From positions 1 through 64,000 of the forward strand of contig QEVJ01000050.1 in the NCBI GenBank assembly GCA_003576845.1: a DNA stretch of 64,000 nucleotides. The letters are read 5' to 3'. The DNA comes from Planctomycetota bacterium (GTDB lineage: Bacteria; Planctomycetota; Planctomycetia; Pirellulales; PLA5). The position numbers and the translations under genes are program-made. Shown piece after piece: positions 52,166 to 60,940 of this stretch; position 1 is the stretch's first letter, and each line of letters begins with the position of its first letter. The notes below the pieces were generated by a model. That model was not told where the DNA came from. It saw nothing but the letters and a program-made list of their open reading frames with translations, and searched no databases.

Positions 52166-55100
52166 TTAGTCGGTTGAAGCGCTGAGCCGCAATGGTCTGG
52201 TGACCGTTCGCACGGCTTGTGACCGCTCTCGGACCGTTTCGCGCGACTCGTGAGCGGCGTCGACGGCTTGGGGACGAACGAGACCGCGGCGCGCGGCGTG
52301 CAAGCGTAGCGGCGGAACTGGTTCGCCCCCGCGGTCGGCGCGTGGTGACCGCGCGGAACGCACGATGGCCGCCGGGGCGCTGGGGATAGGGCTGGGCGCG
52401 CTGCGACCGAAGTTTTGCGCCAAGATCGCCGCATCGGCCGCGGTTACTTTCGCGTCGCCGTTGAGGTCGCCGCTTGCGCGCGTCGCGCCGGCGAGCGTGC
52501 CGAGGTTGGCTTGGACGATCGCCAGATCGAGCAGATCGACGCGCAGGTCGCCATTGAGGTCGCCATCGAGAACGGGCGTATCGTCGGCCGCCGGCGAACC
52601 GCCGATCGCGTAGCTCGGACGCCACGCCGCCGGATCGTTCCACGTCGCTACCGGCGCGGCGGCGTCGAGGATGACCAGCGAGTAACCGTCGCCGTCGGTC
52701 GTCGGGTGCCAGCCTTCGCCGACGTCGTCGTAGGTAAACTCCTGGATCGCGACGCCGTCGCCGTCCTCCAAACGGACCGTTTCGCCCGCGTTGTTGAGCT
52801 GGCCGCTGTACGTGCCAGCCACAGGAAGTCCCGAACCATATCTCAGGGCAAACGCCTCGGCATTGGAGACGACGAGCGCGTACGCGCCCGGCGCGAGCGA
52901 ACTCACGGCGCTTCCCGCAAAGTCGAAGGCGACGCCGTTCGTGAACCGGGCCTCGCTCAGGTCGAGCGTCGTTTCATCGCTGATGTTGCGCAGCTCGACG
53001 AACTCGAACGCATCCGCGTCGTAGCCGAACTGAAGGTCGTCGGCCGGGTGATACATCAACTCGGTGACTCGCAGAAAGTCGTTGAGCGGCCGCGACGAGA
53101 CGGTGCTCGAAACCGTCACGGTGTCCGTGCCAACGACATTGCCTTGGTGGTCGAGAGCTTCGAGCACAATGGTGTTCGAGCCGAACGCGACGGGGATTGT
53201 CGTCTGCCAACTGTCGAAGTCGGTCCAGGTCACGTCGAGCGGATCGGTGGTTCCCGCGACGCGAATCTCGCGGACGTTGATCCAGCCGTCGCCCGCGATC
53301 GTCGCCACTGTGTCGTTCACCTGCTGGCCGTTGGGCGTGGTGATGTTGAACGGCACATTGGGCGCAACGGTGTTGAGCTGCGACAGGACGTAGTTTCCGC
53401 GCTGCGTGATGTACGTCGCATAGTTGCCGTAGCTCTCGCCGGTCAGCGAACCGTAGTGCGTCGTCCACGCGGTCATGTAGGCGGGATTGTAGACCGTCTG
53501 GATCATGTCGAGCATGTGGCCGTAGTACAGGCGGCGATAGATGGGCCGGTCGATCACTTCCGTGACGTTGCGGTTCTCGATGCCATACAGCGGCGAAGTC
53601 GCGCCGTAGCTGGCGACGAAGTTCCAATCCCAGGGGAGCGCGAGCAGCTTGCCGTCCGACGGGCGAATGTAGAAGTCGATGTTGTGCGGATTGCCCTGCA
53701 TGTAGGCGTCGCCGATGCCCCAGAGATTCTGCAGCGCGAACACCCGCATCCACTGGTCGACGTCGATGTAGTCGTCGACGGCCTGCTCCAATTGTAGACC
53801 CGATAGGCTCAGCGCCTGCATGGCGTCGACCAGCGGGCCGTAGTCGTCCTTGGCCCGATTGTTCATGATCTGGATCGACCAGCGGTACTGCTCCTTGTCG
53901 TCTCCGAGGTTGGTCAGGTCGTAGCTGCTGATCCAACCGACGGGCTGATAGGTCTTGAGCGATTCCGCGCCCGTGTTGTTGAGGAGCACGCGGATGCCCT
54001 GCATTTTGAACACGGTACCATCGCCGCCGTCTTCGTACTGCGTGGTGATATACTCGTCGCCGTAGCGGGCCATCGACATGTTGGCGACGCTGCTCACGCC
54101 CGGCGACGCGGTAATCATATAGATCACGTCGTCGTACATCTCCGGCACGCCGACTTGCAGGGCGGTGTGCTTGACGAGAATTTCGGCGCGGCCAGCCGCC
54201 TTCATCGTTACGCTGCGGTGCACCCCGCGAAACAAGTGGTCGGGCTGGAACTTGATGTTGTAGCCGGTGCTGGACGGGTTCCCGCGGCTGAACATGCTGC
54301 CGCGCTGGCGGATGCCGACGTCATAAAACACTTCGGTTTCGTCGTAGACAATGGTCCCGCCGAGACGCTGGTTGCTCATCATGTTCGTGGCGGTGAACAT
54401 CTTGGCGAGATCGGCCGCCGTCATAATCATGCGGAAGTTGTGGCGCGCGCCGGATTGCGCGGCGCCGTCATTCCATTTGATGAGCGCGCGCGAATTCGGT
54501 CCGGCCGCCGGATAGGTCGAGATTGCGCCGAGCGCGTCCTGACCTTGGACGTAGAACTGCACGACCGTGCCGGCCGCTTGCCCGGGGATGCTGGCCGCGT
54601 ACTCGCCGCCGGCCGTTGCCGTCATCGCGACGTTGTTCCACGCGCCGCCGGCCACCGAGTAGTACAGCCGCATCGACGCCACGCCGTCCGGGTCGCTCGG
54701 CAGCACCGTCACGGTCGCGGGCTGGCTCGCCGTCGGCACGGCGGGACCGTGGCGGAAGTTCTCGTAGGTCGGGCCGATGTTCGGCGCGTAGGTCGAGTTC
54801 TGCCAGCCGGGCGTGCCGCTCAGTGTGGGCTGGTCGAGTATGTCGAGCTTCACGACCCGGTTGTAATACAGCTCAGTTCGCAACTGCGGCGAACCGGAAA
54901 GCCACTTCGCATCGAACGAGATTCTATAGGTGCGGCCGGGCACGATGGGCAAATTGCCCACGGTCGTGGTTTCCAGCAGATTGTCGAGATAGTCTGCTTT
55001 CGACTCGGCGACGATCCGCAACACTTTGTTGGTCGGGTCGTCGGGATCGGCAGCGACGTGCGTGCCTTCGTGCGTGCCGAGGAACCGCCATTTGTTCGCG

Positions 55101-57835
55101 CCGCCGCCGATCGCGTCGGCGGTGAACGTGCCGTTTTGGACCATTTCGACGTTCGTGCCGCCGGGATTTTCGATGACACTGAGGTTGTCGAGCAAGACGT
55201 CGCCCGAGTCGAGCAGTCCGATGCGAATCTCGCGGAAATCACCGCCGGAAGTCACCGGGTCGTAGACCGGGGCAATCGCGATCGCCGTGTACTCGTAGTG
55301 CCGCCACTCGGATCTGGTGCTTTCATCGCTCGGCGCCCAGGCTTCGGCCTGCGCGTTATCGGCGTCGGGGTCGCGGAGCTCGACGCTCGTGCCGCCGCCG
55401 TCGGCCGAGTTGGCCCAACGACCATCTTGATAGTACGTCACTTCGTCCGCGATGTTCTCGGCGGTGTCTTCGAGGACGATGCGATCGGCGCTGTTGCTCA
55501 GGCCATCGCTGTATGGGCCGAGCGGCGCGAGGCCGGGATAATTGGCGGCGAGCGCCGCCGGATCGTTGCTCACGACAAGATACGCGCCGGGCTGCACGAC
55601 CGTGCCGGCGGGGAAGGTATAGTGAATCGCGTCGTCGAACCGCCAGCCGCCGATGTCGACCTCGTGGTCGCTGCGGTTGTAGAGCTCGATCCATTCTTCG
55701 TCCGACTCGGTGAACGGAGACGCCGGCGAAACGGTGGTCACGCCGGTCACTTCCGCGCCGAACACGACGTCGTTGTTCTGCGGAATAATGTTGTGCAACT
55801 CTACGGCGAGCACGTTGCGGCCGGATTGCAGCAGGCTCGACGGAATGTTAATCGGGCCGACGGTCACGGCGTCGCCCACCGGCACGGAGGCGTTCGTGTT
55901 GAACGTGACGTTCACGCCCTCGGCGATGTTGAACCGATAGAACTCCGTGCCGTTGAGATAAAACACGGCGCCGTCGTCGATGATGTGCCGCAGTTGCAGC
56001 ACCGCATCGGCGGGATCGCCCTGGATGTCGAACGTGGTGCGGAAGTAGTAGGTCGGGCGGAGCGGGGTTAGCGGCGTGCTCTTCGCCGCCGGTAGTGTCG
56101 CCGTTTCGATATAAAACAGACCGGTTCCCGCCGACCAGCCGTCGTAGGCCAGGTCCGGATCGTAGACCCGCCACGACGTGCCCAGGTCGACGTTGGCCTG
56201 GTTGAACTGCCACGTCCCCGTCATCGGCACGAGCGTCGCCGACGAAGTTTCCGCAGGTTCGGCGAACGTCGGTCGGTGGTGATACATGATTTCGTTGATG
56301 ACGATCTCGTCGTGAAACGCGAAGGCGTTCGCCGTGCCGAACGTGTCGGCCGACGTGTATTGCCAATTCCCGTCGGGCGTGCGGCCGCGAGCGCGAGCGC
56401 GGACCGTGGCCGCATCGACGACGCGCATTTTGTCGGGAGAAAAGAGAAACAGGCGTTCGCCGTCGGCCGGATTGAAACCCAACTGAGCGGATGTGAACGC
56501 GGCATATCCGCCCGCCGGCACGGAGAGGGCCGGAACGACGAATTCGCCGCCGGAAGCGCCCGTTGCCGCGATGACGTAGCCGGAGAGGTCCTGTTCGGTC
56601 ACGGCGTTGTTCTGCAATTCGACTTGAAACGCAGCGCCCGCGGCGGCGATCTCATTGAGCGCGACGGTGGGCGTGCCGACGCCGGGGTTGACGGTCGTCT
56701 TTTCAAGGACGAGTTCCGCACCAAACACGATATCGCTGCTCGTCGTGCTGGCCTGGTGAACCTCGACGGCAAAGGTATTCGTTCCGGCGACGAGTAAATT
56801 CGTTGGCAGGCTGAACAAGCCGGAGAGTGCGGCGTCGCCGACGCCGACGTTGGCCAGCGTGGAAAACGTCACGGCACCCGCGGCCATGTTGAATCGGCTC
56901 ACCTCCTGGCCGTTGAGGTAAAACACGGCGCCGTCGTCGACGCGGTGGCGGAGCTTGAGTTCCGCGCCATTGAGGTTGCCGTCGAACTGAAACGTCGTGC
57001 GGAAGTAATAGGTGCGAACGCTTTGGACGTATGGCGTGAAGGTCGTGGCGAGAGGAAATGCGCTTTCGACTCCCAGCAGGGCCGGTCCGCTCTCCCAGCC
57101 GGCGTCGTTGTAGCCGACGTTTCGCCAGGCGGTTCCCAAGTCCGTGCCGGACTTGTCGTAACGCCAGGTACTGCTCAGTGGCAACAGCGTGCGTTCCTCG
57201 GTCGTAACCGGCGGCGGAATGTTCGGCGCGCCGGGCGATCCGCCCATCTGGACGCTCGTGTTCCAACTCGCCGGGTCCTCGCTGCCGCTTTGCGGATTAA
57301 ATTTAGCGAGCGTCGCGCCGGAGCCGTCCGGACCGGAGGGCCATTTGTTGTCGTCGCCATATTCGAGGCGATCCATCACGCGGCCGGCGTGATTCAGCAG
57401 TTCGATCCGTTCGCCGCCGTTCGACAGACTTCCGGTAAACGGGCCGAGGGCGCCGGCGAAACCCGTGTGCACAGCGAGCGCGGCGGGGTCGGCGGAAATG
57501 ACGATGCGGCCGCCGCCCGCAACGACGGTCCCGGCGGGAAACGTGAAATCCACGCCGTCGGCCAGCTTCCAGTTCGACACATCGACGTTCACGGCCATCT
57601 GGTTGTGCAACTCGATCCACTCCGGCGTGCCGTCGCCGGCGGGGTTGTACATGATCTCGTTGAACACGACGGTGCTGTCGAGAACGATTCGCGCCTCCAG
57701 CGGCTCGATGCGCAGGCTCCGGCCGCGTTGCGATTTCCGGGCGGCGTTCGCGGCGGGGAAGATTCGACGTTCGCGCTTGGACGCCGGACACGACACGTCC
57801 GAATCCAAGCGCCGGCGCATTCGAGAAAACCGCAT
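52166..57835 (-). CDS. Giant CotH-like / lamin-tail / dockerin surface protein
   Basis: The 1889-residue protein starts at ATG 57835 (MRFSRMRRRLDSDVS) with a basic leader and the export motif RSLRIEPLEARIVLDS. Lamin-tail domains recur: STVVFNEIMYNPAGDGTPEWIELHN, EIVINEIMYHHRP ... EEWIELYNRSDHEVDIGGW and LRVTELMYHPADD. Between them are jelly-roll modules with YYFRTTFQFDG and DDGAVFYLNGQEV. A CotH-kinase-like domain (about 1175-1500) has GIRQRGSMFSRGNPSSTGYNIKFQPD, GRAEILVKHTA, DDYIDVDQWMRVFALQNLWG and LLALPWDWNFVASYG. A dockerin pair (GDLNGDLRVDLLDLAIVQANLG, GDLNGDAKVTAADAAILAQNFG) and a basic tail end it. CotH proteins phosphorylate secreted proteins; whether this domain is active is unknown. 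The frame is intact. Confidence 0.88.
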   Translation of the reverse strand: MRFSRMRRRLDSDVSCPASKRERRIFPAANAARKSQRGRSLRIEPLEARIVLDSTVVFNEIMYNPAGDGTPEWIELHNQMAVNVDVSNWKLADGVDFTFPAGTVVAGGGRIVISADPAALAVHTGFAGALGPFTGSLSNGGERIELLNHAGRVMDRLEYGDDNKWPSGPDGSGATLAKFNPQSGSEDPASWNTSVQMGGSPGAPNIPPPVTTEERTLLPLSSTWRYDKSGTDLGTAWRNVGYNDAGWESGPALLGVESAFPLATTFTPYVQSVRTYYFRTTFQFDGNLNGAELKLRHRVDDGAVFYLNGQEVSRFNMAAGAVTFSTLANVGVGDAALSGLFSLPTNLLVAGTNTFAVEVHQASTTSSDIVFGAELVLEKTTVNPGVGTPTVALNEIAAAGAAFQVELQNNAVTEQDLSGYVIAATGASGGEFVVPALSVPAGGYAAFTSAQLGFNPADGERLFLFSPDKMRVVDAATVRARARGRTPDGNWQYTSADTFGTANAFAFHDEIVINEIMYHHRPTFAEPAETSSATLVPMTGTWQFNQANVDLGTSWRVYDPDLAYDGWSAGTGLFYIETATLPAAKSTPLTPLRPTYYFRTTFDIQGDPADAVLQLRHIIDDGAVFYLNGTEFYRFNIAEGVNVTFNTNASVPVGDAVTVGPINIPSSLLQSGRNVLAVELHNIIPQNNDVVFGAEVTGVTTVSPASPFTESDEEWIELYNRSDHEVDIGGWRFDDAIHYTFPAGTVVQPGAYLVVSNDPAALAANYPGLAPLGPYSDGLSNSADRIVLEDTAENIADEVTYYQDGRWANSADGGGTSVELRDPDADNAQAEAWAPSDESTRSEWRHYEYTAIAIAPVYDPVTSGGDFREIRIGLLDSGDVLLDNLSVIENPGGTNVEMVQNGTFTADAIGGGANKWRFLGTHEGTHVAADPDDPTNKVLRIVAESKADYLDNLLETTTVGNLPIVPGRTYRISFDAKWLSGSPQLRTELYYNRVVKLDILDQPTLSGTPGWQNSTYAPNIGPTYENFRHGPAVPTASQPATVTVLPSDPDGVASMRLYYSVAGGAWNNVAMTATAGGEYAASIPGQAAGTVVQFYVQGQDALGAISTYPAAGPNSRALIKWNDGAAQSGARHNFRMIMTAADLAKMFTATNMMSNQRLGGTIVYDETEVFYDVGIRQRGSMFSRGNPSSTGYNIKFQPDHLFRGVHRSVTMKAAGRAEILVKHTALQVGVPEMYDDVIYMITASPGVSSVANMSMARYGDEYITTQYEDGGDGTVFKMQGIRVLLNNTGAESLKTYQPVGWISSYDLTNLGDDKEQYRWSIQIMNNRAKDDYGPLVDAMQALSLSGLQLEQAVDDYIDVDQWMRVFALQNLWGIGDAYMQGNPHNIDFYIRPSDGKLLALPWDWNFVASYGATSPLYGIENRNVTEVIDRPIYRRLYYGHMLDMIQTVYNPAYMTAWTTHYGSLTGESYGNYATYITQRGNYVLSQLNTVAPNVPFNITTPNGQQVNDTVATIAGDGWINVREIRVAGTTDPLDVTWTDFDSWQTTIPVAFGSNTIVLEALDHQGNVVGTDTVTVSSTVSSRPLNDFLRVTELMYHPADDLQFGYDADAFEFVELRNISDETTLDLSEARFTNGVAFDFAGSAVSSLAPGAYALVVSNAEAFALRYGSGLPVAGTYSGQLNNAGETVRLEDGDGVAIQEFTYDDVGEGWHPTTDGDGYSLVILDAAAPVATWNDPAAWRPSYAIGGSPAADDTPVLDGDLNGDLRVDLLDLAIVQANLGTLAGATRASGDLNGDAKVTAADAAILAQNFGRSAPSPIPSAPAAIVRSARSPRADRGGEPVPPLRLHAARRGLVRPQAVDAAHESRETVRERSQAVRTVTRPLRLSASTD

Positions 57836-57945
57836 TCCATACACTCCGCGACACGAGGCCAGACGAACGGAGAAAAAGACCGAGGCCGTCCGGTTTCCCG
57901 CACGGCCCCGCGAACTCATAGGGGATTGAGCCAACGATCCGTGAA

Positions 57946-58254
57946 TCAGTCGCGACGCGAGCGCCGGCGCAACGCCACGACGGCCGCTGCCATTGCCCCC
58001 ATCGACGCCAACGCCAGCGTGCCGGGTTCGGGAACGACGGTTCCGTACACGCGGATGTCGTTCAGGCCGGCACTGCCGTTCGTGGCGCTCGAATGATACG
58101 TGAGCGCGACGAACTTAATGTACCGCGCCTGCCCGGGCAACAGGCCATTGGCGCCCGTGAACGATTCGGGCGCGAGCACCGACTGGCCGTCGGTCCGCTG
58201 GAGATTCGCGCTGAGGAGCACGACCGGGTCGATCAGTTGATTGGCCCCGTCGAC
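57946..58254 (-). pseudogene. PEP-CTERM protein, C-terminal fragment
   Basis: About 100 residues remain: VDGANQLIDPVVLLSANLQRTDGQSV, GLLPGQARYIKFVALTYHSSATNGSAGLNDIRVYGTV and the PEP-CTERM tail VPEPGTLALASMGAMAAAVVALRRRSRRD. The middle looks like the end of a discoidin or galactose-binding beta-sandwich. The frame is closed upstream by a stop at 58255-58257, with no start or signal peptide, so the 5' part is missing. The gene ends about 110 bases upstream of the giant CotH gene on the same strand. Confidence 0.75.
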
Positions 58255-58275
58255 CTAAGCCGTTGGCCGCCGTAA

Positions 58276-58893
58276 ACACGGCTTCTTGGGAGGGCGAAAG
58301 CCGCGTCAAGCACGTTCGGCGTTCTGCTCGTGACCGCCGTAATACTGGTTGGTGGCGCGGATCGTGCCGCGGCTCAACCATCGGGCGCTCCGGGCGCTGC
58401 CGCCGCGGCCGATCCCAAGCGCTCGGCCGCCGAGCTGGCTGCGCTCCGCGAAAAGCTCGATGCCACGCTCTGGTCGAACGAGGTCACCGCCCAACGGCAC
58501 GAAGAGACGTTTATCAAGCTCTGGGACGATCTGCGGGCCAGTCCGGATCAATGGAAGGTGCTGGGCAGTTTCCCGTTCCAGGCGCTCCACGTCGGCGAAC
58601 TTGCGCCGTCTCCGCCGCGCGATGGTAAGCCGACCGCGCTCGGCCTCGAAGAGTTCATCGTCGGACCGGCCAAACGCAAGCTTTCGGCCGATGATTTCAA
58701 GGGGCAACTGGCGGCACTCGCGTCGGCCGGCTATCGGCTCGTCGAAACCGAGTGGCACCACTCGACGTTCGACCAACCCAAGGACGGCCCGGCGCGTTCG
58801 ACCGTGAGCATGACGCTGCACGTCGTTCGCGAGAAACCCGTCGAACGGATCGTGGTGAAGGGGAAGATCGACGTCGAATGGTCAAACGACTGA
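58276..58893 (+). pseudogene. CRTAC1-type FG-GAP protein, N-terminal part
   Basis: The frame opens after a stop at 58273-58275 with the hydrophobic end of a signal peptide (ASSTFGVLLVTAVILVGGADRAAAQ) but no ATG; GTG 58330 lies inside the hydrophobic core. Residues run through ALREKLDATLWSNEVTAQRHEETFIKLWDDLR, FQALHVGELAP and VETEWHHSTFDQPKDGPARSTVSMTLHVVREKPVERIVVKGKIDVEWSND and stop at 58893. This is the usual N-terminal domain of planctomycete CRTAC1-like proteins. The start has been lost near 58276, and the link to the repeat domain is broken at the 3' end. Confidence 0.7.
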
Positions 58894-60500
58894 TGCCGCT
58901 GTTGGTTTACGACCTCAACGGCGACGGCCTTTCGGAAATCGTCCTCGGCGGGTTGAACCGCATTTACTGGAACGAAGGCGCTGGCAAGTTTCGCCAGGCG
59001 CCGCTCGCCGAGTATCCCGTCGAAATGTTCGACGCCGCGATCCTGGCCGACTTCACGGGCGACGGGCACGTCGACCTGGTGTGCGTTTCCGAAGACCGCT
59101 ATCCGCGAATCTTCGAGGGCGGCCAGGACGGGAAGTTCTTGCAGCCTTCGCGACGCTGCGCTCGGTCGCAACTCGAACTCCCGAAATCGTTCACCGCCGG
59201 CGATATCGACGGCGACGGCGACTTGGACCTGTGGATCGGCCAGTACAAGTTTCCCTACGTCGAAGGCTCGATGCCGACGCCGTTTTACGACGCCAACGAC
59301 GGTTTTCCCTCGGTGTTGCTCGTGAACGACGGCAAGGGGAACTTCCTCGACAAGACCGACGCGGCGGGCCTCTCAAAAAAGCGTAACCGCCGCACGTTCA
59401 GCAGTTCGCTCGTCGATCTCGACGACGACCGCGACCTCGACTTGATCACGGTCAACGACTTTTGCGGCTTCGACGTGTACGCCAACGACGGCCAGGGCAA
59501 GTTCACCGACGTCACCGACCAGATCGTCGACCAGAAGCATTTGTTCGGCATGGGGCACTGTTTCGCCGACTTCGACGGCGACGGCCTGCTCGATATCTAC
59601 GGGATCGGCATGAGCAGCACCACGGCCAGACGGCTCGACCACATGAAGCTTGGGCCAGCCGACCGCGCCGATATCAACGCCAAACGCTCGGCGATGGGGT
59701 ACGGCAATCGCCTGATGTTCGGTCGAGAGAACACGATCGACCGTCGCAAGCAGCGCGTCTATCGCCAGGCCGCGTTCAATGACCAGCTTTGCCGCACCGG
59801 CTGGTCCTGGGGCACAACCGCCATCGACTTCGACAACGACGGCGATAAGGACATCTTCGTCACGAACGGCCATTCGAGCGGCCGTTCGGCCCGCGACTAT
59901 TGCACGCGGTATTGGTGTCACGACGTGTACACGGGCACTTCGCAGGCCAATCGCGAGTTGCTCTCGCTATTCGGCGATTCGCTGCGCGATTTGCATCGCG
60001 GCGAGATTTCTTGGAACGGCTTCGAGCACGACGTGCTGTGGATGAACGATCGCGGACGCGGTTTTGCCGATGCGGCGTTTCCGCTGGGCATCGCGTTCGA
60101 GTTCGACGGCCGCGCCGCCGCCAGCGACGATCTCGACCTCGACGGTCGGCCCGACTTGCTCGTCGTCGAACACAGCGCCGTCGACCGCCAAACCGTAACT
60201 TATCGCCTGCACGTCCTGCGGAATCGGCTGGAGACGAGCAACAACTGGATCGGCGTGCAACTGGGCGAGAGCCCGGCCGGTTCGCCGATCGGCGCGCGCG
60301 TCGCGGTCACCTATCCCGGCGGCCGCCAAATCGCTCGCGTCGTCACCGGCGACTCATTCTCGTCGCAACACGCGGCAACGGTACACTTCGGCCTCGGTGC
60401 CGCAACCCGCGTCGAAGCCATCGACATCGAATGGGCGAGCGGCAAGAAACGACGCCTGGAAGGTCCAACGATTCGCCGCTATATGCGGGCAACGCCCTAG
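58878..60500 (+). CDS. CRTAC1-type FG-GAP repeat protein with ASPIC/UnbV domain (main part)
   Basis: The 540-residue frame begins at ATG 58878, overlapping the preceding frame by 16 bases. From the tenth codon it is plainly coding: LLVYDLNGDGLSEIVLGGLN, then FG-GAP/VCBS repeats (FTAGDIDGDGDLDLWIGQYKFPY, FADFDGDGLLDIYGIGM, AIDFDNDGDKDIFVTNGH) whose DxDxDG loops bind calcium. It ends in an ASPIC/UnbV domain: NNWIGVQLGESPAGSPIGARVAVTYPGGRQIARVVTGDSFSSQHAATVHFGLG. In relatives the N-terminal domain and this part form one protein with about 40 more residues between them. Here those residues are missing and the frames do not meet. It is probably surface-exposed and its role is unknown. Confidence 0.78.
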   Translation: MVKRLMPLLVYDLNGDGLSEIVLGGLNRIYWNEGAGKFRQAPLAEYPVEMFDAAILADFTGDGHVDLVCVSEDRYPRIFEGGQDGKFLQPSRRCARSQLELPKSFTAGDIDGDGDLDLWIGQYKFPYVEGSMPTPFYDANDGFPSVLLVNDGKGNFLDKTDAAGLSKKRNRRTFSSSLVDLDDDRDLDLITVNDFCGFDVYANDGQGKFTDVTDQIVDQKHLFGMGHCFADFDGDGLLDIYGIGMSSTTARRLDHMKLGPADRADINAKRSAMGYGNRLMFGRENTIDRRKQRVYRQAAFNDQLCRTGWSWGTTAIDFDNDGDKDIFVTNGHSSGRSARDYCTRYWCHDVYTGTSQANRELLSLFGDSLRDLHRGEISWNGFEHDVLWMNDRGRGFADAAFPLGIAFEFDGRAAASDDLDLDGRPDLLVVEHSAVDRQTVTYRLHVLRNRLETSNNWIGVQLGESPAGSPIGARVAVTYPGGRQIARVVTGDSFSSQHAATVHFGLGAATRVEAIDIEWASGKKRRLEGPTIRRYMRATP

Positions 60501-60940
60501 CAGAGAGCCGCGCACGGGGACGTGGCCGAGCGCGTCATCACGATTCGCCGCAACGGCAACGTTAACCTACGGATGCGCACCGCCGAAACAACCGGCGACC
60601 ACATCGCACCAGCGGACCAAGGATCCCGAGTAGCGGCAGCAGGACTCGAACCGGATTCCATAACGTGTTGCAGCGTAAAGGATTCGCAAGAATCGGACAA
60701 CCCGGGCGCTGCAAAATGCGCAGCAGTCGGCGCACCATCATTTCGACCCCGCTTCGGTCGAACGCGGTCTGAGTTTAAGTTTCACCAACCTCGCCATGAG
60801 GCGACGAGTCGGCCACGACGGTCAACTCACTTCCGACGTCGACCTGTCACCCCGACGACGGCTGACATTGACCGCCTTCGGCGTATCACTAAAATGTTGC
60901 GATTCTTGGGGTTAGTACGCTCTGCTCCCGCCCTTGCCGC
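60501..60940. other. Intergenic stretch before lysS without a clear gene
   Basis: An open frame at 60522-60953 has no family features. A minus-strand GGTTCGAGTCC box near 60632-60650 recalls a tRNA T-loop, but the T-stem does not pair and no cloverleaf can be drawn. I see no repeat of the heptamer type here. Confidence 0.5.

Noticed and set aside
60628-60700. tRNA-like GGTTCGAGTCC box on the minus strand before lysS
   Set aside because: The T-stem has two mismatched pairs and no acceptor, D or anticodon stem can be drawn around it.
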